Assembly (NCBI GenBank): GCA_938035525.1
Contig: CALHOI010000077.1
Location: forward strand, 35,598 to 99,597
Source: an uncultured Granulosicoccaceae bacterium
GTDB lineage: Bacteria; Pseudomonadota; Gammaproteobacteria; Granulosicoccales; Granulosicoccaceae
DNA: 64,000 bases
Direction: 5' to 3'
Both the position numbers and the translations under genes were made by a program. The notes under the pieces are model-generated. The model was given only the letters and a program-made list of their open reading frames with translations. It was not told where the DNA came from and made no database searches. Of the stretch, positions 19,368-28,514 are shown one piece after another (positions within the stretch are counted from its first letter, which is position 1; every line of letters starts with the position of its first letter).

Positions 19368-20774
19368 TCAGGCAACCACATCGGGGCCCAGTTCGGCCAG
19401 CGTTGCATCCAGGGTTTTACCGACTCGCTCGACCAAATCATCGACTTCGCTGCGGCTGATAACCAGGGGCGGACAAAACGCCATGGCATCCATAATGGGC
19501 CTGGTTATAAACCCATTAGCCGCCGCCTGCTTGCTGGCCATCAGACCCAATTGGCCAGGTTTCTCACCCGGCTTGTTTAGGGCCATTTTGGTTTCTTTGT
19601 TGGTGACCAATTCCATTGCGGCAATCAAACCCACACCCCGCACCTCGGCAACCAGGGGATGCTGCTCGTATTGTTTGAGTCCACTGATCATGTGTGCGCC
19701 AATTTTGCGCGCATGCTCAACCAGGTTATCTTCCTGAATAATTCTGATGGTTTCATTAGCAACCGCGCTGACCACCGGATGTCCTCCACCGGTAAAGCCA
19801 TGACCCAACACACCGATACGATGACTTTCGTCGGCAATGGGTTCGTACACGCGGTCATTCATTAACAGGGCCGAACCCGGCAAATACGATGATGTCAGTT
19901 GTTTAGACAAGGTCATCATGTCGGGTTTGATGTCGTAGGTTTCACACCCGAACATGTTGCCGGTGCGGCCAAAACCGCAAATGACTTCATCGGCAACCAA
20001 TAAAATATCGTGTTTGTTTAGTACGGCCTGCATTTTGGCCCAATAGGTTGCCGGCGGCACAACAACACCACCTGCTCCTTGTACTGGCTCAGCGAAAAAC
20101 GCGGCAATAGTGTCTGCGCCCTCGGCCATGATGGTGTCTTCGAGTTCCTGCGCCAAGCGTGTAGCAAATTCTTCTTCAGACTCCCCGGGCTGCATTTCGC
20201 GCCAGTGGTGTGGGCACGTCAGCCTCACCGTTGGCACCAGTAGGTCAAAAGAGGCGTGATTTGCGGGCAAGCCGGTTAAACAGGCACCGGCGGTTGTAAC
20301 CCCATGATAAGCACGGTTACGCGTAATGATTTTTTTCTTATCAGGTTTTCCCAGGGCATTGGAGCGATACCAGATAAGCTTAATGGCTGTATCGATAGCC
20401 TCGGAGCCCGAGTTGGTGAAAAACACTTTACTCATCGGACCAGGGGCCATACCCACTAAAGTGTGGGCCAGCTCAGCAGCGGGCCCATGCCCTTTGTGAG
20501 AAAACGTGTGATAGAAGGGCAGTTTTTGCAATTGCGCAGTGGCGACATCAATTAACCGTTGCTCACTGAAACCCAGCGCGGTGCTCCACAAACCGGACAT
20601 GGCTTCAATGTATTTGTTACCCGAGTTATCCCACACATGAACGCCGCCGCCCTCTTCAATAATCATGGGGCCAAGCTCTTCATGCGCGCGCGCATTGGTG
20701 TAGGGATGCAAATGCGCTAATGCATCACGGCCTTCAACAGAATTGGGTAGCTTGTCCAATTGATCACTCCGCAT
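19368..20774 (-). CDS. Class III (omega) aminotransferase, PLP-dependent
   Basis: This 468-residue protein is a fold-type I aminotransferase of the class III group, which moves an amino group from amines or omega-amino acids to pyruvate or another keto acid. HPYTNARAHEELGPMII and DNSGNKYIEAMSGLWS are typical of the subgroup annotated as aspartate aminotransferase family. FFTNSGSEAIDTAIK binds the PLP phosphate, LLVADEVICGFGRTG carries the PLP aspartate, and LSKQLTSSYLP the Schiff-base lysine. The true substrate cannot be read. No Shine-Dalgarno precedes the ATG; instead a strong hairpin ends 5 nt before it. Confidence 0.93.
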   Translation of the reverse strand: MRSDQLDKLPNSVEGRDALAHLHPYTNARAHEELGPMIIEEGGGVHVWDNSGNKYIEAMSGLWSTALGFSEQRLIDVATAQLQKLPFYHTFSHKGHGPAAELAHTLVGMAPGPMSKVFFTNSGSEAIDTAIKLIWYRSNALGKPDKKKIITRNRAYHGVTTAGACLTGLPANHASFDLLVPTVRLTCPHHWREMQPGESEEEFATRLAQELEDTIMAEGADTIAAFFAEPVQGAGGVVVPPATYWAKMQAVLNKHDILLVADEVICGFGRTGNMFGCETYDIKPDMMTLSKQLTSSYLPGSALLMNDRVYEPIADESHRIGVLGHGFTGGGHPVVSAVANETIRIIQEDNLVEHARKIGAHMISGLKQYEQHPLVAEVRGVGLIAAMELVTNKETKMALNKPGEKPGQLGLMASKQAAANGFITRPIMDAMAFCPPLVISRSEVDDLVERVGKTLDATLAELGPDVVA

Positions 20775-20779
20775 GTTGG

Positions 20780-20806
20780 AGCCGCGCTACTAAAAAAAGC
20801 GCGGCT
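20780..20806 (-). promoter_or_regulatory. 9-bp hairpin abutting the aminotransferase start
   Basis: AGCCGCGCT (20780-20788) and AGCGCGGCT (20798-20806) make a perfect 9-bp GC-rich stem with a 9-nt A/T-rich loop. On the minus strand it falls after the FG-GAP gene and just before the aminotransferase ATG at 20774. The T run is in the loop, not after the stem, so it is a poor intrinsic terminator. It could cover the ribosome site. Confidence 0.6.
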
Positions 20807-20864
20807 GACGAACTTTATCAGGTAATCAACAAATCAACTACAAAACCGACGGCGTTGAGTACTA

Positions 20865-22907
20865 TTAAAACCGAACTCTTCGGTGTCGCAGCGGCAGCAG
20901 CAACAGCATGAACAATAACCAGGATGCCGCGCCAACACTCACTGCATCGTTCGAGTTAACGACCGGGTTGCCTGGTGTCTCATTGTCGGTCACAGGCTCG
21001 CCTTGCGTGGGAGTTTCATCGACAGGCTGAGATGTTTGGATGTCGCCAGTGGGCTCAACAGGTACGTCTGGATCTGTCTCCGTTGTTACTTCTTCGGAAG
21101 GATCAACTACTGGCTCTACACCAGGATCAACCACAGGATCAACAGGCTCCGCAGTTGGTCGTAGCGGCTCAACAGGCGTCACGATAACCGCTGGTACATC
21201 GCCTGGCGTTGCGGGGTCACCCAAGGTTGTCGATGTGCCCGGTGGCAGTGGTGTTGGCCCGGTCGGGTCGTCAAGCTCGCGAAAAAACAAAGGCGCAGCA
21301 TCTGTTTCCAGATTAAAAACCGTTGCCTGGAAACCATTGTTATCCGATGCATTAAACGGCACTGAGGCAGGTGGTGGCTGCACAGCTGCCCACGGGTCGC
21401 GACCGTAGATCACATAAGAATTTCCCTGACCCGAAGCACCAATAATTATGTCATCGCGGTTATCAGCATTAAAGTCACCTGCAGCACGCGAATACACGCC
21501 AAAATAATCGACGGTGCCAATACCGTTGATTCGAAAACCATTGTCGCCATCGAGATCGGCCAGATTAAAACGCGCAGGAAAGGCGGCCGTGGTGCCGTAG
21601 ATAACGTAAATCTGACCAACACCTTTACGACGCGGGTTAATAATGGTGTGGGATGCACCTATTAATAAGTCATCAATACCATCGTTGTTGAAGTCACCCG
21701 CACCATCGACTGATGTACCGGCCAGGTCTCCCCAGATTGCCTGGTCTTCTTCAATGGGAATCACACCGCCACGAATGCCGCGAGCAACAAATCCATTATT
21801 GCCATTCAGGCTTTGTTCGTTAAGCTCACGCGTTCCAAAGAAGTTGCCTCCGAACAACACATACACCTCGCCGGGGTAGTCACTTGGCGAACCAAAAGGC
21901 CCTTTGCCCGGCGCACCTATAGCAATGTCATCAATGCCGTCGTGATTTAAATCGCCAATGCCTGTGACGGCAGCGCCAGCAGAATCCTGAATGTTACTAC
22001 CTTTAAATACAAACCCGTTTCGCCCATCTATATCACTTAAACTGATGGCCGCAGGGAAACCTTCGCGTCGTCCGTAAACAAGATACGCTTCACCAACTTC
22101 AGCAACACCATTCTGAGTTTTATAAGAAGCACCAATCATGAAGTCGTCCACACCGTCGTGATTAAAATCACCGGCTGCACCGACAAACTTGCCGCTTCGA
22201 TCTTCACGGTTGGTACCTACAACAACAAAACCATTTCTACCATTGAGCGCGGTTGGTTGAAGCAACGCGGGAAAGCCTGTTCGAGATCCATATATAACGT
22301 AGCTGACACCAACACCCGTTAGCCCATTGGCACTGGCATTCGTGTTACCAATGATGATGTCAATAATGCCATCACCATTGACATCACCTGCATCACTGAC
22401 AGAACTTGCTGGTGAATTAAAACTGAATCCGTTGCTGCCGTTTAAAGTACTGACATCGATGGTTCGGCTGAAGTTGCCTGCCTTACCAAACACCACATGC
22501 GTACCACCTAAACTGCCAACTAAAATATCGTCAAAGCCGTCGGCATTTAAATCACCAATGCCCGAAACATAAGATAGGTTTTCATTGTCGTGGGAAATAC
22601 TGAAGCCAACGTCGCCATTGATTGACGCACCATTGAGCGTACCGTTGTTGCCATTTGTGGGACCAAACACCACTCGAACAGCACCGATGCCAGAGCCAAA
22701 AATGATGTCATCGAGCCCGTCACCATTAACGTCGCCCGCCTGGTCTACCGGGCCGCCACGATCAATAATTAAATGATCGTTCACCCCGAAAAAGATCAAT
22801 TCTTCTACCGGGTCCAGGGGTTGAGCAAACAAACCCGATGGCATGGCAAGACCCACACCCAGAGGCAAAAGGCACAGAAACGTAGAAACAAGATTTTTTG
22901 ACTTCAT
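20865..22907 (-). CDS. Secreted FG-GAP repeat protein with C-terminal sorting-like tail
   Basis: The 680-residue product starts with a signal peptide (to about residue 28). It then carries about seven FG-GAP/integrin-alpha-like repeats, each with an Asp-rich calcium loop such as DVNGDGLDDIIFGS or DFNHDGVDDFMIGA, followed by a VVFG/VIYG strand; these likely fold as a beta-propeller. From about 570 to 650 is a low-complexity Pro/Val/Thr/Glu region. The protein ends with GAASWLLFMLLLLPLRHRR, a hydrophobic helix and basic end resembling GlyGly-CTERM/rhombosortase signals. Probably cell-surface or secreted; the ligand is unknown. AAGGG lies before the ATG. Confidence 0.85.
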   Translation of the reverse strand: MKSKNLVSTFLCLLPLGVGLAMPSGLFAQPLDPVEELIFFGVNDHLIIDRGGPVDQAGDVNGDGLDDIIFGSGIGAVRVVFGPTNGNNGTLNGASINGDVGFSISHDNENLSYVSGIGDLNADGFDDILVGSLGGTHVVFGKAGNFSRTIDVSTLNGSNGFSFNSPASSVSDAGDVNGDGIIDIIIGNTNASANGLTGVGVSYVIYGSRTGFPALLQPTALNGRNGFVVVGTNREDRSGKFVGAAGDFNHDGVDDFMIGASYKTQNGVAEVGEAYLVYGRREGFPAAISLSDIDGRNGFVFKGSNIQDSAGAAVTGIGDLNHDGIDDIAIGAPGKGPFGSPSDYPGEVYVLFGGNFFGTRELNEQSLNGNNGFVARGIRGGVIPIEEDQAIWGDLAGTSVDGAGDFNNDGIDDLLIGASHTIINPRRKGVGQIYVIYGTTAAFPARFNLADLDGDNGFRINGIGTVDYFGVYSRAAGDFNADNRDDIIIGASGQGNSYVIYGRDPWAAVQPPPASVPFNASDNNGFQATVFNLETDAAPLFFRELDDPTGPTPLPPGTSTTLGDPATPGDVPAVIVTPVEPLRPTAEPVDPVVDPGVEPVVDPSEEVTTETDPDVPVEPTGDIQTSQPVDETPTQGEPVTDNETPGNPVVNSNDAVSVGAASWLLFMLLLLPLRHRRVRF

Positions 22908-23011
22908 AATTGAAGCCCTTTTTGGCTGCAGCTAATCGATCATTTTATCGACTTTGCACAGAAAACTGCTTGCGAAACACACAAATTGCGGTTTTTAACG
23001 TGACAGTATTA

Positions 23012-23614
23012 TTACTTCGTGACTATGGTCACATTGATTAAATTAGCGCGCTTCAAGCGATCCGATTTAAGGAAAACAAAGACTTTAACGTCAGCATTAC
23101 CACCAGACCATGTGGTTGTTAGCAATTCTTCATCGGGCTCATCCTGACTGTCGGGTACCTTACCGACCAGCGTCATCATTCGATCGAAAATGGTTTGCGC
23201 ACTGTCTTGCCCATCCAGCACCATTGAACAACTGGTTGCTGCGGCGTCGGCCAGATCGGGAAACGATGCGATTAAGACATCACTGGGCTCTGACTGCACG
23301 ATACCAATCCGATAGATACGTTCCGATAAACGCATATCCCAACCTTCAAGTAGGCTCGGGGTTTTAATAGTGGTAAATCGTTGCAGGTCGTCTCCACCCA
23401 TAGGTTCCCAGGCAAAGCGCTTCGCCATATCCGCAATGGCGGCTACATCGGGTACCTGGGAGTAGCAAATCTCGTTAAACAAAAAAACCGGATCGGCTTC
23501 TCCACCAGCTTGCGATACCGGTCCAGCCTGTTGTGCTGTGTCTTGAGAGAAGGCCTGGGTACACAGCGATAGCGCTGCAATCAACAGGCATAGCTGTTTG
23601 AATTGATTTTTCAT
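23012..23614 (-). CDS. Exported protein of unknown function
   Basis: A 200-residue protein beginning MKNQFKQLCLLIAALSLCTQAFS, a clear signal peptide cut near AFS. The mature part is soluble and mixed alpha/beta, with EICYSQVPDVAAIADMAKRF and a lone pair of cysteines (ICYSQ, TSCSM) that could form a disulphide. I do not recognise the family. I use the ATG at 23614 rather than a GTG six bases earlier. A TATACT box lies only 7 nt upstream of that ATG, so the transcript may have almost no leader, but I see no good -35. The gene upstream is another exported protein, and the FG-GAP gene follows. Confidence 0.7.
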   Translation of the reverse strand: MKNQFKQLCLLIAALSLCTQAFSQDTAQQAGPVSQAGGEADPVFLFNEICYSQVPDVAAIADMAKRFAWEPMGGDDLQRFTTIKTPSLLEGWDMRLSERIYRIGIVQSEPSDVLIASFPDLADAAATSCSMVLDGQDSAQTIFDRMMTLVGKVPDSQDEPDEELLTTTWSGGNADVKVFVFLKSDRLKRANLINVTIVTK

Positions 23615-23659
23615 CAGCACAGTATATCGCGCCGGGGTCTTTTGCAGGACTACGTGCCA

Positions 23660-23686
23660 GTCACATATTCATCGTTAAAATGTGAC
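23660..23686. repeat. Inverted repeat GTCACAT/ATGTGAC
   Basis: GTCACAT (23660-23666) and ATGTGAC (23680-23686) form a 7-bp stem with a 13-nt loop between two unrecognised exported-protein genes. The half-sites face the wrong way for a CRP site. It may be a processing or termination stem for the lipoprotein gene upstream. Confidence 0.35.
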
Positions 23687-23750
23687 GGGGTGCTAACTGA
23701 CAAACAAAACAAGCCTGTCCGGGGAAACAGATCAGCCGAGCCCTATTCGA

Positions 23751-24407
23751 CTAGCTGCCACATTCCGCGTATTGAACAATACGAGTCACGACGAGCTTAT
23801 TAATGATGGCGGACCCAACAATGATTTCCCCCCAATTAACGGGATAAACCTCAATGCCCTCCTGGAGAATGCTGTGTTCTTCATCGCCGCTGAGTATGGC
23901 GCCAACACTTAAGTTCCAGACGTCTGATTCACTGCCGGGTACTATGGGCTCCCAAACAAACCCACCCAGCATGTCAGTGTTCGTTGTGGCCAACAACTGC
24001 GAAGGATAACTTTCAAACAGGGCATCACCTACACACGGAAAGTCGAGATTAAAGTACGAGAACTCAACATCGAACTCACCACCTGGTGCAACACCACGGA
24101 TTTCGTTTCCAGCAAAAATTTTATGTCCGCGCGGTGAATCCAGTTCAGACACGTCCAGAGTCGTGATTTCAGCTAACACCGGTATTGGGACAGCGCCAGG
24201 ATTGTTACCTTGAGGCCCAGCCGTATCTTCGCCAGAAAATCCATCTGTTGAGACCGACCCTGCCGAGCTGTCAGTCACGGAACTGTTTGCCGCTGCCGGC
24301 GTGGACTGTGCCGAACTGCCAAACAAGGGTTGGTTTTCATCTCTGGCATCACAGCCACTGATAACGGCCACTAATGCGCCAGTAATTATCAAATTTGATT
24401 TGCTCAT
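23751..24407 (-). CDS. Putative lipoprotein of unknown function
   Basis: The 218-residue product has a lipoprotein signal, MSKSNLIITGALVAVISGC, with the lipid-modified cysteine at residue 19. A Ser/Ala/Gly/Thr-rich linker of about 50 residues follows, and then a compact domain with ELDSPRGHKIFAGNEIRGVAPGGEFDVEFSYFNLDFPCVG. I recognise no family. AGGGACAGG just before the ATG is a good ribosome site. It could be anchored at either membrane; residue +2 is Asp, which in E. coli favours inner-membrane retention. Confidence 0.75.
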   Translation of the reverse strand: MSKSNLIITGALVAVISGCDARDENQPLFGSSAQSTPAAANSSVTDSSAGSVSTDGFSGEDTAGPQGNNPGAVPIPVLAEITTLDVSELDSPRGHKIFAGNEIRGVAPGGEFDVEFSYFNLDFPCVGDALFESYPSQLLATTNTDMLGGFVWEPIVPGSESDVWNLSVGAILSGDEEHSILQEGIEVYPVNWGEIIVGSAIINKLVVTRIVQYAECGS

Positions 24408-24630
24408 CGCCTGTCCCTAACTTGGAGTTCTGACAGCCAATTAAGCAAAAAATGGCCCCTAAGCCTGATTTTTAGCCAGCATTCGGCACTTTACGGCCGA
24501 TTTTCATTGTTTGTTGATGCGGTTTGTGACGCAGTCATACACCAGCTGTATTGATAGATCACGTAGTAAAACAGGAAGGTACACATGTCGGCAAACCTGT
24601 CGGAAACAGATAAGCATAAAGAAAGTGGGT

Positions 24631-25044
<414 letters not shown>

Positions 25045-25081
25045 GCGATCATGGTACACCGCAAACTCGTTGCCCGCGCGA

Positions 25082-25939
25082 CTAGGTGTCATTCCCGTTA
25101 AGTCGCACACCTAAGTCGTAGGCTTGTTTGCGAGGCAAGCCAGTCATCTCACTGGCCACTTTGGCTGCGGTCTTTATCGGCATGTGTTTAAGCAATGTGG
25201 TTAGCAGGCGGGATAACTCGGTTGTATCTGCCTGCTCGTTAAGCGCATTAACAGCACCACCAACGATCAGCACAAATTCGCCGCGCTGCTGCTGATCATC
25301 GTTTTGCAGGGTGTTTAAAATGTCAGAACAACTGCCACGCAGGATAGTCTCGAAGCGCTTGGTTAACTCGCGAGCCAGGCACATTTCGCGCTCAGGCCCG
25401 AAGACATCGACTATGGCTTCCAAGGATGCAACAATGCGATGCGGTGACTCATACAGCACCAAGGTGCAACGCTGATCGGCAAACTGCGCTAGCCAGGTTT
25501 TTCGCGCAGCCGATTTAGCAGGAGGAAAGCCTGCATACAAAAATCGGTCGGTGGGTATGCCTGCCACACTTAAAGCCGCAATCAGTGCGCTGGCGCCAGG
25601 AATGGGAGACACGGCAAAACCGGCATCCTGACATGCTCTAACAATACGATATCCGGGGTCACTGATCAGCGGTGTGCCTGCATCACTGATAATGGCCAAT
25701 GAGCCCTCGTCGCGCAACTGAGCAACCATAAGGTCAGCGCGCGCCGCCTCATTGTGCTCGTGCAAAGATCGCAACGGCGTAACAATGCCATGGTGCTGGA
25801 GTAACACTCGGCTGTGACGCGTGTCTTCGGCGTATATACAATGACACTCTTGCAGGGTTTTAATGGCTCTTCCTGACAAATCGTCACGGTTACCAATTGG
25901 CGTCGCCACCACGTACAGAGTATGCTCTTGGTTTGTCAC
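25082..25939 (-). CDS. rsmI: 16S rRNA 2'-O-ribose C1402 methyltransferase RsmI
   Basis: RsmI adds the 2'-O-methyl group to C1402, the same base RsmH methylates on N4. The 285-residue protein shows the tetrapyrrole-methylase fold: LYVVATPIGNRDDLSGRA at the start, YAEDTRHSRVLL, ISDAGTPLISDPGYR, PIPGASALIAALSVAG and YESPHRI. A helical C-terminal part ends in GLPRKQAYDLGVRL. It diverges from lpoA with only 26 bp between starts, the usual neighbourhood in gammaproteobacteria. Confidence 0.96.
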   Translation of the reverse strand: MTNQEHTLYVVATPIGNRDDLSGRAIKTLQECHCIYAEDTRHSRVLLQHHGIVTPLRSLHEHNEAARADLMVAQLRDEGSLAIISDAGTPLISDPGYRIVRACQDAGFAVSPIPGASALIAALSVAGIPTDRFLYAGFPPAKSAARKTWLAQFADQRCTLVLYESPHRIVASLEAIVDVFGPEREMCLARELTKRFETILRGSCSDILNTLQNDDQQQRGEFVLIVGGAVNALNEQADTTELSRLLTTLLKHMPIKTAAKVASEMTGLPRKQAYDLGVRLNGNDT

Positions 25940-25965
25940 ATCAAGTTATTCGTTAATAGAGACGT

Positions 25966-27933
25966 ATGCGCAATAAAATTCACTTTAACGCGGTGCTTCA
26001 ATCCGGCGTTGCCATTCGCATTACCGCCACAGCGTTGGCCTTACTGCTACTGGGTGGCTGCGTTTCAGCACCAAAGCAACCAGACAATCCGTTTAACGGC
26101 AGGGTAACAGAGAGCCGCGCCCTGCGGATGCTTAATCAGGGCCAGCCGGTTGCTGCAGCCGATTTTTACTCTAACCGTGCAAACAGAGCAGCGACCCCAC
26201 AGGCCAAACAGGAATATCAGGTTATCGCCGCTGAAATCCTGTTCGACCGGGCGCTACTGGAACCAGGCCTGGTAAAACTGGCCGACCTGCCTGACACCAT
26301 GGCCACACCCGAATTGCAGCACCGACGCGATATCGTTTATGCAAAAAGCCTGATGTTCGCCGACCAACCAGAAGAAGCCATCGCCGCACTACCCGATCCT
26401 GCCGAGGTTATTTCTGCGCTTGATCGAGCACGTATCTACGAGACACGCGCACAGTCATTTAACCGCCTGGACGATCCAGACAATGAGCTTATTGCGCGCA
26501 TTGGTTTAGAAAACGAGCTGGCCGACGAAAACATCATTGATAAAAATCATGAGCAAATCTGGTCAATGCTCACCACTCAGCCAGCGTCACGCTTACGCAC
26601 GTTAACCACTAATGTGCGCGGTGATACTTATCAAGGCTGGATAGCGCTGGCGTTGGTTAACGCCGATGCTGCCAGCGACCCACGACTGCGATCAGAAAAA
26701 CTTGATCAATGGAGCGCTTTGTTTCTTGAGCATCCAGCCAACGCTCGCTTTTTGCCAAAAATTTATGCGGGTACCACAGAAGGCGAATTTAGCGCGCCGT
26801 CTGATGGGACCATCAACAGCATTGCCGTGCTTTTGCCATTATCGGCCAATCGCATGGGCGCAGTTGCAGGAGCACTGCGCGACGGCATAGTTGCAGCTCA
26901 TCAAAATAGCACCGATCAGTTTAATCAGCCTTCCATCCGCTTTTACGATGTTGGCGAAAACCCTGGCTACGTTAGGTCTGCCTACGAAAACGCCATAGCC
27001 GATGGCGCTGATGCGGTTATCGGGCCACTGCGAAAACAAGCTGTTTCTGCCATCGTGACGCTGCGCGACGTTAGCGTACCCACTGTCACATTGAACACCG
27101 TTGACGCATCGTTAACTTATGGCGAAGGACCAACAAGCATAATTCAATTCGGCCTGGCCCCCGAAGACGAGGCACGCGCGGCAGCGTCTCGCGCCATTGG
27201 TTTATCTTACAAAAATGCCGTGGTGCTACAAGCAGACGACTCACGCGGTGATCGAGAGGCGCGCGCATTTCAGGATGCCATGTTCGCTTACGGTGGTGAC
27301 GTGGTGCATGTTGCGGTATTACCTTCAGACAAATACGATTACTCACAAGAAATAAAAGACGCCCTGCAAATCACGCAAAGCGACCAGCGTTTTAAAAGTT
27401 TATCCCGCGCAATTGATGCCAAGTTGTTTTTTGAGCCCAATATAAGGCCCGATGTTGACGTGATCTTTTTGGCCGTCAGTTCTGATCAGGCGCGATCGGT
27501 CAGACCGCAGCTGGATTTTTTTCATGCGGTTGATGTTCCGCGTTTTGGCACATCCAGAATTGCCGGAAGCGACGATGACATAAAAAAGAATCGGGACTTG
27601 AATACCATCTATTATCCGGAAGTGCCTTGGGTATTGCGCAAGTCAATGCAAAACGACCCATTACGACAACAAATTTTGGCTAACTTTCCCCAAGCCGACG
27701 GCGCTTACGCGAAGCTGTATGCCCTGGGCGCGGATGCGTACAAAGTGATCACTAACCTTAACGCACTGAGCAGCGGCGAGCGACTGGAAGGCTTTACCGG
27801 CGATCTGGAATTATCCAACACAGGCTACATTCGCCGACACTTGGACTGGGCACAGTATCAGGAAGGTAAATCAGTTAACGTTGAGCGCATTGAGGCCGAC
27901 ACCCTGCCCGCCATTAATTCTGGCGGCAGTTAG
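25966..27933 (+). CDS. lpoA: Outer-membrane lipoprotein LpoA, activator of PBP1a
   Basis: LpoA sits in the outer membrane and stimulates the peptidoglycan synthase PBP1a. The 655-residue product has a lipoprotein signal with lipobox LGGC (cysteine about residue 31). An N-terminal helical TPR-like half follows, then a periplasmic-binding-protein-like half starting at about 285 (SIAVLLPLSANRMGAVAGALRDG). DADAVIGPLRKQ-type and FGTSRIAG strings are typical. Synteny rsmI-lpoA-yraN supports the call. Confidence 0.93.
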   Translation: MRNKIHFNAVLQSGVAIRITATALALLLLGGCVSAPKQPDNPFNGRVTESRALRMLNQGQPVAAADFYSNRANRAATPQAKQEYQVIAAEILFDRALLEPGLVKLADLPDTMATPELQHRRDIVYAKSLMFADQPEEAIAALPDPAEVISALDRARIYETRAQSFNRLDDPDNELIARIGLENELADENIIDKNHEQIWSMLTTQPASRLRTLTTNVRGDTYQGWIALALVNADAASDPRLRSEKLDQWSALFLEHPANARFLPKIYAGTTEGEFSAPSDGTINSIAVLLPLSANRMGAVAGALRDGIVAAHQNSTDQFNQPSIRFYDVGENPGYVRSAYENAIADGADAVIGPLRKQAVSAIVTLRDVSVPTVTLNTVDASLTYGEGPTSIIQFGLAPEDEARAAASRAIGLSYKNAVVLQADDSRGDREARAFQDAMFAYGGDVVHVAVLPSDKYDYSQEIKDALQITQSDQRFKSLSRAIDAKLFFEPNIRPDVDVIFLAVSSDQARSVRPQLDFFHAVDVPRFGTSRIAGSDDDIKKNRDLNTIYYPEVPWVLRKSMQNDPLRQQILANFPQADGAYAKLYALGADAYKVITNLNALSSGERLEGFTGDLELSNTGYIRRHLDWAQYQEGKSVNVERIEADTLPAINSGGS

Positions 27934-27971
27934 CAACAGCAAACCCAACAGCACAATGACATGGAGGTCAT

Positions 27972-28394
27972 ATGCAAACCATCACTCTTGGCAGTACCAT
28001 TGAATCGCTTGTATGCGATTTTTTGGAATCCCATCATTTACGTTTAGTTTGTAACAACTATCGCTGCCGCTTAGGCGAAATCGATTTGGTGATGTTTGAT
28101 GAACGCAGCGAAACACTGGTGTTCATTGAAGTCAGGTTTCGTTCAAGTTTTAGCTACGGTGGCGCAACCCAAAGCGTTGACTGGAAGAAACAACGTAAAT
28201 TGCGGCGCGCTGTGTTGCACTATTTACAAAAAAACGCCACGGCTAAACAGAAGGCCAGGATTGATGTCATTGGTGTTAGTACCATGGACACTGATACGAG
28301 CAATCCATTTGGGCCTTTATCTTTTGGTGTTTCAAAACACGAATATCGCGAGCATCTGTTAATCTGGACCCGCAACGCGATTGAAGAGCAATGA
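27972..28394 (+). CDS. yraN: YraN family (UPF0102) endonuclease-like protein
   Basis: A 140-residue protein of the UPF0102 family, which has a restriction-endonuclease-like fold of unproven role. Key residues are visible: E in LGEIDLVMFD, then FIEVRFRSSFSYGGA with the E-x-R variant of the usual ExK motif, and SVDWKKQRKLRRAVLHYL. GGAGG lies 5 nt before the ATG. The genes diaA and yraP, usual next in other gammaproteobacteria, are absent here. Confidence 0.93.
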   Translation: MQTITLGSTIESLVCDFLESHHLRLVCNNYRCRLGEIDLVMFDERSETLVFIEVRFRSSFSYGGATQSVDWKKQRKLRRAVLHYLQKNATAKQKARIDVIGVSTMDTDTSNPFGPLSFGVSKHEYREHLLIWTRNAIEEQ

Positions 28395-28514
28395 ATAAAA
28401 TGAAAAAACACACCCAGAGGAAAGTGTCGAACTCACAATGTACCCATTATGTTTGTGTGTAGTTTGTAGCTGGCAAAGTATCTGTTACCGGAAATCAGCT
28501 CTATGCCAGTACCA

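Noticed and set aside
23660..23686. CRP-like site TCACA...TGTGA
   Set aside because: Half-sites are in reverse order relative to TGTGA-N6-TCACA and the spacing is wrong.
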